Below, one piece after another: positions 1-7,361 of a stretch of DNA of 27,143 nucleotides. Location: contig DALV01000083.1 in NCBI GenBank assembly GCA_002496905.1, positions 1 through 27,143 on the forward strand, read 5' to 3'. The notes beneath the pieces are model-generated. The model searched no databases, was not told the origin of the DNA, and saw only the letters and a list, made by a program, of their open reading frames with translations. The DNA comes from Euryarchaeota archaeon UBA105 (GTDB taxonomy: Archaea; Thermoplasmatota; Poseidoniia; Poseidoniales; Thalassarchaeaceae). Both the position numbers and the translations under genes were made by a program. How positions within the stretch are numbered: the stretch's first letter is position 1; the number at the start of each line of letters is the position of its first letter.

Positions 1-895
1 CCGCTTAGCAGACACAATTGCAGATTCAAAAACCGAGGACGTAGAATCCTTGATAGAAGCTCTCGATGGATATCACAACCACTTGCTACGTGAAGAAAAA
101 ATAGACTTATCCAATATTGCCAAGTTACAAGAGGATGCAGATGAAAAAAGACTTCTTGAAAACCTAGAATCCGTAGTAAGTGCATATCGAAACATGGACA
201 CCAAAGATTCTCGATTAATGCAACGTTGTCTCGATGTAATTATCTCAGGGCAACGACTTGATTTGGTACGCTTCGGCGCCCTTGGGTCGGAACTAACCAG
301 CTTGCAAAACGATTCCGAATTGGATGATTATGCATACAGGGTTGCTGGAAGTGTTGGTGAATTTTGGACTGCGATTACCTTGCAAAATGAATTATCAGGA
401 GACATCCAAGATACCCAAAATTTCGATTCACTCGGTATTCGCTTTGGTAAGGCTCTACAAATGACTAATATTTTGAGAGACATTCCTGCTGATTTAGCCT
501 TAGGGCGATGTTATATTCCAAGTGATAGATTGCTTGAAATTGGACTTAATCATCAAGACCTAAACAATCCTGATTCAATTGATGTTTTCAGACCTCTATA
601 TGATTCCTATCTTGACTTAACCTGTGACCACTATGATTCGGCAATAAATTACATTCGAATGATTCCAAGGAAATACCGTAGCCTTCGTATGGCTTGTTTG
701 CTACCTGTTGTTATTGGCCTAGAGACCATCGCTCTACTTCGAAATGGAAATGTTCTTGATGCATCTGAGAGGATTAAGGTTAATAGAAATAGAATCCGTA
801 AAATAGCTGTTTCTTGCCTAATCTCGACAAGGTTCAAGGGAATGGAGAATAGAATCCTTAGCAAGGCTGCCAATCGAGCGAAAAACAGTGTCTGA
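1..895 (+). CDS. Squalene/phytoene synthase family protein (squalene synthase-like), 5' end cut by window edge
   Basis: This is a head-to-head prenyl synthase (trans-isoprenyl diphosphate synthase fold), which would condense two prenyl diphosphates such as farnesyl diphosphate. The reading frame is open to the left edge (first full codon at base 2), so the true start lies outside. About 297 residues are visible. The first Asp-rich motif, DTIAD, is encoded at bases 11-25. The YRVAGSVGEFW stretch and the second Asp motif, RDIPAD (bases about 476-493), followed by GRCYIP, are family hallmarks. The second motif is DxxAD rather than the usual DxxED. YRVAGSVGEFW resembles bacterial squalene-synthase-like members more than classical phytoene synthases, but the product cannot be fixed from sequence. 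A second member of the family follows 86 bases downstream on the same strand, so the two probably serve one terpenoid pathway. Membership in the family is secure; the substrate is not. Confidence 0.88.
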   Translation, partial: RLADTIADSKTEDVESLIEALDGYHNHLLREEKIDLSNIAKLQEDADEKRLLENLESVVSAYRNMDTKDSRLMQRCLDVIISGQRLDLVRFGALGSELTSLQNDSELDDYAYRVAGSVGEFWTAITLQNELSGDIQDTQNFDSLGIRFGKALQMTNILRDIPADLALGRCYIPSDRLLEIGLNHQDLNNPDSIDVFRPLYDSYLDLTCDHYDSAINYIRMIPRKYRSLRMACLLPVVIGLETIALLRNGNVLDASERIKVNRNRIRKIAVSCLISTRFKGMENRILSKAANRAKNSV

Positions 896-904
896 ACCCT
901 TCAA

Positions 905-922
905 AGGCCGCTGAAGCGGCCT
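905..922. repeat. GC-rich perfect inverted repeat after the first prenyl synthase gene
   Basis: AGGCCGCT and AGCGGCCT form an eight-base perfect inverted repeat nine bases after the stop codon, giving a 7 bp stem with a TGAA loop. The next bases, GCACGCGCGCGAGGGAG, are far richer in GC than the surroundings. There is no T-run, so it is not a classical terminator. It may be an RNA hairpin that separates or stabilises the two transcripts. The role is inferred. Confidence 0.5.
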
Positions 923-981
923 GCACGCGCGCGAGGGAGAGGTTCAAGAGCGAATGACGAGGGCTTACCTTCGGCGTTACC

Positions 982-2232
982 ATGTCTCTAGACACGAGCA
1001 ACGATTCCGCAGGCGAACTGCGGTACGATGCTGAGCGTAGCATTTCACTAGTTGAGGCTGATGTGGAAAATGCCGGAATTGAGGGTGTAAGATCTAAAGT
1101 TAGCATAACCCGAGAGGCAGCTCGAGCAATTTCGATTACCGCCCTCGAAACAATCCGAGAAGGTGCTCGATTCATGGGTGTTGTAGGCACACGTGGTGAA
1201 TTACTGAATCCATTTGGACACATTGACGCAGCAATTTGGTCTGAATCAGATGTTCCAGAATACATGATTGAAACTGCTTACGAGTACTGTGAAGAGTTAA
1301 CGCGTATAGAGGCAGGTAACTTCTATCACTCGTTTAAGTATCTTCCAAATGAGGCACGGCAAGCCATCTGTGCATACTATGCATTCTGTCGAAGGGCAGA
1401 CGATATCGCAGATGGAGACTATGTCGATTCCTTCCCAGGAGGGTCCTCCGACAACCCTGAGTCAGTGGAATATAGGGCACATATTGAGAAGTTGTCGGGA
1501 AGTAGCCCAGTAGTTGCCAGAGACCACTACGACGATAGAATGTCACAATTATTCTACTACAGAAAGAAATTATCCAGTGCTTACGGTCAGGTCACTTCAA
1601 CAGATCCAATTTTTATTGCACTGAAAGATACCATTCGCCGTTACAATATACCACGCCAATTACTTGACGATATGATTAGTGGAATGGAAGATGACTTCCA
1701 TCGCAACCGCTACGAAACTTTCGAGGACCTCTATTCGTATTGTTACCGAGTTGCATCTACAGTAGGTTTAGTTTGTATCGAAATTTACGGATATTCCGAA
1801 TTGGAAGCGAGAGAATTTTCTGAAGCCTGGGGGATTTTCATGCAATTGACGAATATAATCCGAGATGTTGCAGAAGATGCAGAGCGAGACCGAATTTACC
1901 TGCCAATGGAAGATTTACGTAGATATGGGATTAGTGAATCGGATGTAAAGAGTGGTGCGGAATTGCTCAATCACCCAGGTTGGAAGCCATTCGTTCAAGA
2001 ATACATACAAAGAGCTGAAACTTACCGAGATAAGGCATTCAAACTACTTCCATTATTAGATAGGCAGTCGCGGTATTCACCAGCAGCCATGATGGCATTT
2101 TACGAATCCATTTTGAAGAAAATCAACAAGAAGGATGGTGATGTATTCACAGAGCGTGTGCAATTATCAAAGGCTGAGAAAATCTCTCTAGCCGCATACG
2201 TATACGCAAGATACCGCTTCCTTGCTGTCTGA
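982..2232 (+). CDS. crtB: Phytoene synthase (squalene/phytoene synthase family) with long N-terminal extension
   Basis: The likely reaction is condensation of two geranylgeranyl diphosphates to phytoene, the first committed step of C40 carotenoid synthesis (and hence retinal, if the cell has rhodopsin). The protein has 416 residues. The family domain begins near residue 97 (AYEYCEELTR), with the first Asp-rich motif CRRADDIAD ending at residue 144, YCYRVASTVGL at 253-263, and the second motif RDVAED at 294-299 followed by RIYLP. Both metal-binding motifs are intact. About 95 residues precede the domain and match nothing I recognise; normal CrtB proteins lack them. No clear ribosome binding site precedes the ATG at 982, and a start further inside is possible (for example ATG at 1174). 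The neighbour upstream is a second family member. Phytoene synthase is the best fit; dehydrosqualene or squalene synthase cannot be excluded. Confidence 0.85.
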   Translation: MSLDTSNDSAGELRYDAERSISLVEADVENAGIEGVRSKVSITREAARAISITALETIREGARFMGVVGTRGELLNPFGHIDAAIWSESDVPEYMIETAYEYCEELTRIEAGNFYHSFKYLPNEARQAICAYYAFCRRADDIADGDYVDSFPGGSSDNPESVEYRAHIEKLSGSSPVVARDHYDDRMSQLFYYRKKLSSAYGQVTSTDPIFIALKDTIRRYNIPRQLLDDMISGMEDDFHRNRYETFEDLYSYCYRVASTVGLVCIEIYGYSELEAREFSEAWGIFMQLTNIIRDVAEDAERDRIYLPMEDLRRYGISESDVKSGAELLNHPGWKPFVQEYIQRAETYRDKAFKLLPLLDRQSRYSPAAMMAFYESILKKINKKDGDVFTERVQLSKAEKISLAAYVYARYRFLAV

Positions 2233-2302
2233 GCAAGAAGTGGCTTTGAAAGGCCGAGACAAAAGGGAAGATTATCGAGCATAGCAATTCGGAGGGATAT
2301 TC

Positions 2303-4081
2303 ATGAGGGTGGCAGTGTTACTTGAGGACAGATGTCAACCAAAGAAATGTAATGCAGAATGTTGGGCATTCTGCCCGCCTGTTCGTAATGGAATCGAATG
2401 TATTGTTCTAGACGATTCAAGCGGTAAACCATTAGTTTCCGAACCTCTTTGTATCGGCTGTGGAATTTGTGTAAACAAATGTCCATTTGATGCTTTAATT
2501 ATCACCAATTTACCTGAAGAATTAGATGGTGAAATGACTCATCGATATGGTGAGAATGGATTCCGTTTGTTCCGTTTACCAGCTCCCCGTGAAGAGCAGG
2601 TAGTCGGAATCCTAGGGCCGAACGGAATGGGGAAATCTACTGCGATAAATTTGCTATCTGGTTCTCTTCGCCCAAATCTTGGTGATTGGACTATTGATTC
2701 GCGAGATTGGCATGAAATAATCGAATCATTTCCAAGAGGAGAATTGAGAGATTATCTAAGCATGGTTGCCGAAGAAGGGGTAAAGATTGCAGTTAAGCCC
2801 CAGTATATCGATAAGTTACCGAAAATTTTCGATGGAACGGCTATCGAATTACTTGCGAGAGTTGACGATAGAGGTGAACTAGATCATTATGCAGAGTTGT
2901 TAGCAATCGACCATATACTAGAGAGGACTCTAGGCCAATTATCTGGTGGAGAATTACAGAGAGTCGCTATTGCAGCTACATTACTCAAGGAGGCTGATGT
3001 TTACTTCTTCGATGAACCCTCGTCTTACCTAGATATTCACGAAAGAATGAGAGTGGTTAGAATAATTCAGGATATGGTTGAGCGTGGAAAGAGAATTCTC
3101 GTTGTCGAGCACGACCTAGCGATTCTAGACGTGCTCTGTGACCTTCTTCACGTAGTATATGGAGAAAGAGCCGCGTTTGGTATCTTTACTCCAGCTAGGT
3201 CGACTAGAACCGCAATCAATGCCTATCTTGACGGCTTTCTTCCGGAAGAAAACGTCAGAATTCGAGACAAACCTATCCAATTCCTCCGTGGTAGAGTTAG
3301 AGGGGAAGAAGTTGGTCAAACAATCCTGTCTTGGGGAGATATGGAGAAGACTTTGGGTGACTTTAATCTGAAAACTGGAGAAGGTCAAGTTCGGAGCGCT
3401 GAGGTAGTGGGTGTTGTTGGCCCCAATGCAACAGGAAAGACAACAATGGTCAAGATGATTGCTGGTGAAATAGAACCAGATCAAGGCTGGTGCACAATGG
3501 ATGCTGAGATATCTTACAAACCGCAACATGTTAGTACAGATTTTGATGGGACAGTACAAGATTGGCTAGATACTGAACTAGCTGGGAAATGGAGAAGTGG
3601 TGAATTCAACACCCAAGTTATTCGTCCATTACAGGTCGATCAATTGTTAGAATTGAGAGCAAAAAAGCTCTCTGGTGGAGAATTACAAGCAGTTAGTATT
3701 GCTATATGTCTGGGGAAGGAAGCGGACCTATACTTGCTCGATGAACCAAGTGCTCATCTAGATGCAAACGCTAGAATGGAAGCCGCAAAGGCGATTCGAA
3801 GAACTATGGAGAGTAATGAGAAAGCCGCTATGGTAATCGACCATGATATCTATTTCATCGACATCGTTTCTGATTCGTTGTTAGTATTCGATGGGAAGGG
3901 TGGTTCGTATGGTAACGCAGAGGGGCCGATGACTTTGAGAAAAGGAATGAATCGCTTCCTAAGTGATGTCGATGTAACCTTCAGGAGAGACCATGAGTCT
4001 TTCAGACCAAGGATAAACAAGCCAGGAAGTAGAAAGGACCGAGAACAGAAAGTCAGCGGTGAATATTTCTACCTTGAATGA
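2303..4081 (+). CDS. rli1: ABCE1/Rli1 ribosome-recycling ATPase
   Basis: Rli1 (ABCE1) splits terminated 70S ribosomes together with aRF1/Pelota and is universal in archaea and eukaryotes. The 592-residue protein has the full family layout: an N-terminal Fe-S domain with all eight cysteines (11, 16, 20, 24 and 50, 53, 56, 60), then two ABC domains. In the first, Walker A is GPNGMGKS (105-112), followed by LSGGELQRV and FFDEPSSYLD. In the second, Walker A is GPNATGKTT, followed by LSGGELQAV and LLDEPSAHLD. The HRYGENGF linker before the first ABC domain is also typical. The Arg that usually follows LSGGELQ is Ala in the second domain (residue 463). A GGAGGG ribosome binding site lies eight bases before the ATG. 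The stop codon is 60 bases before the preferred grpE start, and the two genes are probably co-transcribed. Confidence 0.97.
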   Translation: MRVAVLLEDRCQPKKCNAECWAFCPPVRNGIECIVLDDSSGKPLVSEPLCIGCGICVNKCPFDALIITNLPEELDGEMTHRYGENGFRLFRLPAPREEQVVGILGPNGMGKSTAINLLSGSLRPNLGDWTIDSRDWHEIIESFPRGELRDYLSMVAEEGVKIAVKPQYIDKLPKIFDGTAIELLARVDDRGELDHYAELLAIDHILERTLGQLSGGELQRVAIAATLLKEADVYFFDEPSSYLDIHERMRVVRIIQDMVERGKRILVVEHDLAILDVLCDLLHVVYGERAAFGIFTPARSTRTAINAYLDGFLPEENVRIRDKPIQFLRGRVRGEEVGQTILSWGDMEKTLGDFNLKTGEGQVRSAEVVGVVGPNATGKTTMVKMIAGEIEPDQGWCTMDAEISYKPQHVSTDFDGTVQDWLDTELAGKWRSGEFNTQVIRPLQVDQLLELRAKKLSGGELQAVSIAICLGKEADLYLLDEPSAHLDANARMEAAKAIRRTMESNEKAAMVIDHDIYFIDIVSDSLLVFDGKGGSYGNAEGPMTLRKGMNRFLSDVDVTFRRDHESFRPRINKPGSRKDREQKVSGEYFYLE

Positions 4082-4140
4082 GGATTGTCGCATCGTCAAC
4101 AACCATTGGATTCTTGAACGTCGCTGTGGACCGGAGGACC

Positions 4141-4635
4141 ATGCCTGATGGGGAGTCGGACGCTGACGAACAGTCGGAAGAACCCGGGGATGAGATGACT
4201 GCACTTGGAGCGAAGATCGAAGAACTCCAGAAAGAATTGCAATATGCAAAGGCCGAGACTGCAAATGCTCGCCAAAGAGGCCAAAGAGATCGGGCTGAAG
4301 CAATAAAATTCGGAGGCGCCGGTTTGGCCTCCAGAATTATTCCAGCAATCGATGCTTTGGAGAAAGCATTAACCAATGAAAATAGTGATAATCAGGCTAT
4401 TTCAGATGGTGTAAAGATGACACTTAACTCTCTCAAAAACGCTCTTAAATCAGAAGGCGTTACTATACTAGAGACCACTGGCCAGACATTTGACCCTACT
4501 CAAATGGAGGCAATCGCGACTGTCCCCGTAGAAGAAGGGCAGGAATCAGGTCTTGTTTTGGAAGAGCTCGAATCTGGTTATTTGTTACATGATAGAGTAC
4601 TAAGACCTGCAAAAGTGATTGTCACCAGTGAATGA
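4141..4635 (+). CDS. grpE: GrpE nucleotide exchange factor
   Basis: GrpE releases ADP from DnaK (Hsp70) in the cytoplasm. The 164-residue product has the family plan: an acidic, disordered N-terminus (1-19), a long charged coiled coil (about 20-55), and the C-terminal part with FDPTQMEAI and a closing LLHDRVLRPAKVIV, which are signatures of the GrpE head domain. I chose ATG 4141 because GGAGG lies three bases before it. The same frame opens earlier (ATG 4078, overlapping the rli1 stop), which would add 21 residues unlike GrpE. No dnaK or dnaJ is adjacent, although the three are often clustered; here grpE follows rli1 instead. Confidence 0.93.
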   Translation: MPDGESDADEQSEEPGDEMTALGAKIEELQKELQYAKAETANARQRGQRDRAEAIKFGGAGLASRIIPAIDALEKALTNENSDNQAISDGVKMTLNSLKNALKSEGVTILETTGQTFDPTQMEAIATVPVEEGQESGLVLEELESGYLLHDRVLRPAKVIVTSE

Positions 4636-4650
4636 GTGAATCGCAAAACA

Positions 4651-4673
4651 CTAGGTGTGCTTTACCACACTAG
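4651..4673 (+). terminator. Candidate terminator hairpin after grpE
   Basis: CTAGGTGTG and CACACTAG pair into an eight-base stem with one bulged G and a CTTTAC loop, followed directly by TTTATATT. It lies 15 bases after the grpE stop and would end the rli1-grpE transcript. The T-rich tail also resembles a TATA box for the next gene. Confidence 0.45.
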
Positions 4674-4681
4674 TTTATATT
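4674..4681 (+). promoter_or_regulatory. TATA-like box for the lipoprotein gene
   Basis: TTTATATT is close to the archaeal TATA consensus and is centred 27 bases before the GTG at 4705. That is the expected TATA-to-transcription-start distance, so transcription would begin at or near the start codon. No ribosome binding site is seen before 4705. Confidence 0.5.
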
Positions 4682-4704
4682 GACAATACACTTCGGCCAA
4701 AATC

Positions 4705-5973
4705 GTGAATCTCTGGATGGAAAAAATTGCAATAGGCTTAATCGTAATATCATTGCTGTTGTCAGGATGTACGGCGGAATCTGAACCTAAGCCGATAGAA
4801 GGTTGTATGGATGAGTTAGCAACTAATTTCGATATCAATGCAGATGTCGAAGATGACTCTTGTGAATATGCTGACTCGGATGGAGATGGTATTTTCGATA
4901 TCAATGAAATCGAGGGATGTACAGACTCCATGGCTGACAATTATGATGAAAACGCCACCGACGATGATGGGTCGTGTTTGATTCCTTGGGAATCACAATA
5001 TGGGGTCAATTGGGTAGAAAGGCCCGGAGGAGAAGATTGTGAATGTTCAGACGGCTCAGAATGGACTTTCTGGACGAGGGATGCCGATCCAGAGAGAGTA
5101 ATTCTATACTTCCAGGGAGGAGGCGCTTGTTGGGAGGACCATAGTTGCAAAAACCCAGGAGGCACATACAAGACTACTGTCCATGATGATGATCCCAATA
5201 TTGGTTCTACATTCCATTCCGACGCATATGGCATTGGTAACTTCAGAAACTCCGCTAATCCAATAGCTGATTGGTCCTGGATATACGTCCCATATTGTAC
5301 GGGTGATGTTCACCTTGGATTTAGTCAAGGGATTTATTCTGACAACAATGTAAGCCACCATGGCCATGTAAATGCTCAATTTGCATATTCTCACATGTTA
5401 GATAACTATCCAAATGCAAACACTATTCTCGTCGCGGGTTCTAGTGCAGGTTCAATTCCTTCATCTTTCTACGGTGCTCAAGTTTCACTTGATTATCCAG
5501 ATTCCAAGATTATGGTATTCAATGATGGAAGTGGTGGTTTGTACACAAATAGCACCTACGACTTCTATGACCTCTGGAACATGCAAGAGACTATTTTGGA
5601 TTTCCCCATGTCCCCCGATTTAAATTTCAACGAAATGGACTCCGGTGATTTAGCGATCGCAAGCCACGAAGTAAATAACGACATCAGATTTGCTAGATTT
5701 ACTGATTCAAATGACGCGACAATGCGCATGTTTAGCGCTTTACTTGGAAATGATATGAGTATTCCATACAAAGACAAGATCATGCATTCGATGAATAAAA
5801 CCTCTGAGCATGGAGTCAATCAGTATCTATACATGTCACCCGGGGAAGGCCACACAATCCTGTTGGACAGTCGATTTTACTCACTTGAAGTAAATGGTGT
5901 GATTTTTGCTGATTGGTTTACAGCATGGATAAATGAAGAGCCAATTGAAAATGTTCTGTGCGAGGATTGTTGA
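4705..5973 (+). CDS. Secreted lipoprotein: pectinacetylesterase/Notum-like hydrolase with acidic Cys repeats
   Basis: This is a predicted surface-anchored esterase. A hydrophobic segment ends in the lipobox LLSGC (Cys22). Two copies of a short repeat, GC(M/T)D..A.N(F/Y)D.(N/E)A..(D/E)D.SC, occupy residues 33-53 and 71-91, with the acidic DSDGDGIFD between them, which resembles a calcium-binding loop. The remainder is the alpha/beta-hydrolase domain of the pectinacetylesterase/Notum family. It shows YFQGGGACW (oxyanion region, about 135-143), the nucleophile motif GSSAG with Ser247, and a late His in GEGHTIL (His383). The acid is probably in FTDSNDAT (334-337). The natural substrate is unknown; acetylated polysaccharide is plausible. 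Starts at GTG 4705 (leaderless) or ATG 4717 both keep the signal peptide. The gene is monocistronic and ends six bases from the convergent NMNAT gene. Confidence 0.88.
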   Translation: MNLWMEKIAIGLIVISLLLSGCTAESEPKPIEGCMDELATNFDINADVEDDSCEYADSDGDGIFDINEIEGCTDSMADNYDENATDDDGSCLIPWESQYGVNWVERPGGEDCECSDGSEWTFWTRDADPERVILYFQGGGACWEDHSCKNPGGTYKTTVHDDDPNIGSTFHSDAYGIGNFRNSANPIADWSWIYVPYCTGDVHLGFSQGIYSDNNVSHHGHVNAQFAYSHMLDNYPNANTILVAGSSAGSIPSSFYGAQVSLDYPDSKIMVFNDGSGGLYTNSTYDFYDLWNMQETILDFPMSPDLNFNEMDSGDLAIASHEVNNDIRFARFTDSNDATMRMFSALLGNDMSIPYKDKIMHSMNKTSEHGVNQYLYMSPGEGHTILLDSRFYSLEVNGVIFADWFTAWINEEPIENVLCEDC

Positions 5974-5979
5974 TTCGAG

Positions 5980-6594
5980 TCACCCCACAGGTTCGCCACC
6001 TTCACCCATGAAGGCTAGTCGATGCAAACCATTGGTTTCGATAAGATGCTCTAGAACCGACATGGGGATTAATGTCCCAAGGACTTCTCTGATTGCATCT
6101 TGATCACCGATAGTGCTGAGCATTCTGGCCGTTTCTCTGACCCTCCATCCTTCAAAGCGTTCACGTTGTTCAAGAGGAAGCAGGACTACTTCCCAGCCAG
6201 ATGCTGTGTACAACTCTGCGGTTCCCATATCGGTAGTCACCAATACACCCGCTTGACCGTGATATTGGCTAGCATGAGTAACCCAATTAGGTGGATCTTC
6301 GATGTCTGGAATTGAACAAATCTGGAAATTTTCAATTTTGGCAGATTTAGCCCAAGATTCAATCATCTGACTTCTTTCTTCATGGCTCCAAGGATTCAAC
6401 AAATTTTGAGGGCGATTAGTAGAACCGATGGCTATTATTAGAGGTCCATTTGGGTTGTTTTCATTTCTCCATTTAGAAGCTGATTCTAACATATACTCAT
6501 GACCGAGATGAAATGGCTGAAACCTTCCTAGTACAACAACCCCTGAATCGGGCGCCATTGAGGGAGGGCTTGGTTCCATAGGTAAATCTGTCAT
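5980..6594 (-). CDS. nadM: Nicotinamide-nucleotide adenylyltransferase, archaeal type
   Basis: It joins NMN and ATP to make NAD+ (last step of NAD synthesis and salvage) in the cytoplasm. The nucleotidyltransferase motif GRFQPFHLGH is at residues 23-32, and NPWSHEERSQMI matches the region that follows in archaeal NMNATs. At 204 residues it is somewhat longer than the usual 170-180, because about 17 Pro/Ser-rich residues precede the core. I chose ATG 6594 because it overlaps the upstream gene's stop in an ATGA junction and has GGAGG six bases before it. A start at 6633 would lie inside the upstream gene with no such signal. Translational coupling to the unknown upstream gene is likely. Confidence 0.9.
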   Translation of the reverse strand: MTDLPMEPSPPSMAPDSGVVVLGRFQPFHLGHEYMLESASKWRNENNPNGPLIIAIGSTNRPQNLLNPWSHEERSQMIESWAKSAKIENFQICSIPDIEDPPNWVTHASQYHGQAGVLVTTDMGTAELYTASGWEVVLLPLEQRERFEGWRVRETARMLSTIGDQDAIREVLGTLIPMSVLEHLIETNGLHRLAFMGEGGEPVG

Positions 6595-7223
6595 GTTAGA
6601 GCCTCCAGCAATTTTTCCCCATTCAATATCCATTCTTCTGGTTCTAAATATTCTCGGCCGATTAACAAATTCAGACCTCCTTCTTGAGACAATTCAATGA
6701 AGTCGAATAGGCTCTCTGTCAACGACTTGTGGGACTCCATTGTGGGTAAAATACGAGGGTCTTCATCAGGGTTTAATGTATCTCCAAGTTGCTCTCTCCT
6801 TTGCATCCAATCTAAGATTACTGACTCGGAGTATGATTGCCTATCTTTGCTAGATAACTCAGCGGTTAGTCTTGTCCAAATATCTGAATTTAGGAATGCG
6901 TCTGAGTCCTCAAAACTATCCTCGAGAATTGGTTCAACGTAGAGGAATAATCTACCATCCCAGCATCTCCATTCCGCAACACTAGACCAATCGCAAAGAA
7001 TCAAAGAGGCTGTCGCGTCTATTTGGTCATTAGATTTGTCTGCCCATTCCAAAAAATCACCTTCGATGTCAACGGAAAAACTCCGGTGAAAGCGAGGGTC
7101 TCCCGCTGGCCTCTCATCACCAAGCCGTCCACTCTCAAATGCCAGTACAAGTTGCTCTATGCTCATTGAGCGTAATCGATTGAGAGCATTGGAGTCAATC
7201 AATCGAAGAATCACATCAACCAT
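6591..7223 (-). CDS. Uncharacterised 210-residue protein, coupled to NMNAT
   Basis: I do not recognise this protein. It is acidic and soluble-looking, with no signal peptide or membrane segment, and has many Trp residues and predicted helices. Notable stretches are MSIEQLVLAFESGRLGDERP near the N-terminus, a beta-rich middle (WRCWDGRLFLYVEPI), and a helical C-terminus. It is a real gene: GAGGGGAG lies just before the ATG at 7223, codon use is like its neighbours, and its stop overlaps the NMNAT start by four bases (ATGA). The coupling suggests a linked role or shared dosage with NAD synthesis, but that is only context. It is divergent from the DRG GTPase gene. Confidence 0.85.
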   Translation of the reverse strand: MVDVILRLIDSNALNRLRSMSIEQLVLAFESGRLGDERPAGDPRFHRSFSVDIEGDFLEWADKSNDQIDATASLILCDWSSVAEWRCWDGRLFLYVEPILEDSFEDSDAFLNSDIWTRLTAELSSKDRQSYSESVILDWMQRREQLGDTLNPDEDPRILPTMESHKSLTESLFDFIELSQEGGLNLLIGREYLEPEEWILNGEKLLEALT

Positions 7224-7361
7224 TGTCTCCCCTCAACCATCCCTGTGAGTCGCCCATCATCAATCCTCGCTTCCCACCATTTACTGCTAATCGTTACATC
7301 GAATTGAAGAACTCGGCGCTAGCCCATAGAAACGCCCACCACGAGGGTAGGAGTGTTCGTC

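Noticed and set aside
905..940. GC-rich hairpin region as a tRNA or small RNA gene
   Set aside because: It lacks a cloverleaf, a GTTCGA arm or any conserved loop, and a single short stem is too little to call an RNA gene.
858..1265. Minus-strand open frame inside the phytoene synthase gene
   Set aside because: It is a shadow of a well-supported gene, has no ribosome site and gives low-complexity Ser/Arg-rich sequence.
3125..3559. Minus-strand open frame inside rli1
   Set aside because: It overlaps conserved Rli1 sequence and shows no recognisable protein or start signal.
7224..7361. The 138-base divergent gap as a tRNA or hidden small gene
   Set aside because: No tRNA arms or coding frame with a start signal are seen; it probably holds only promoters for the two divergent genes.
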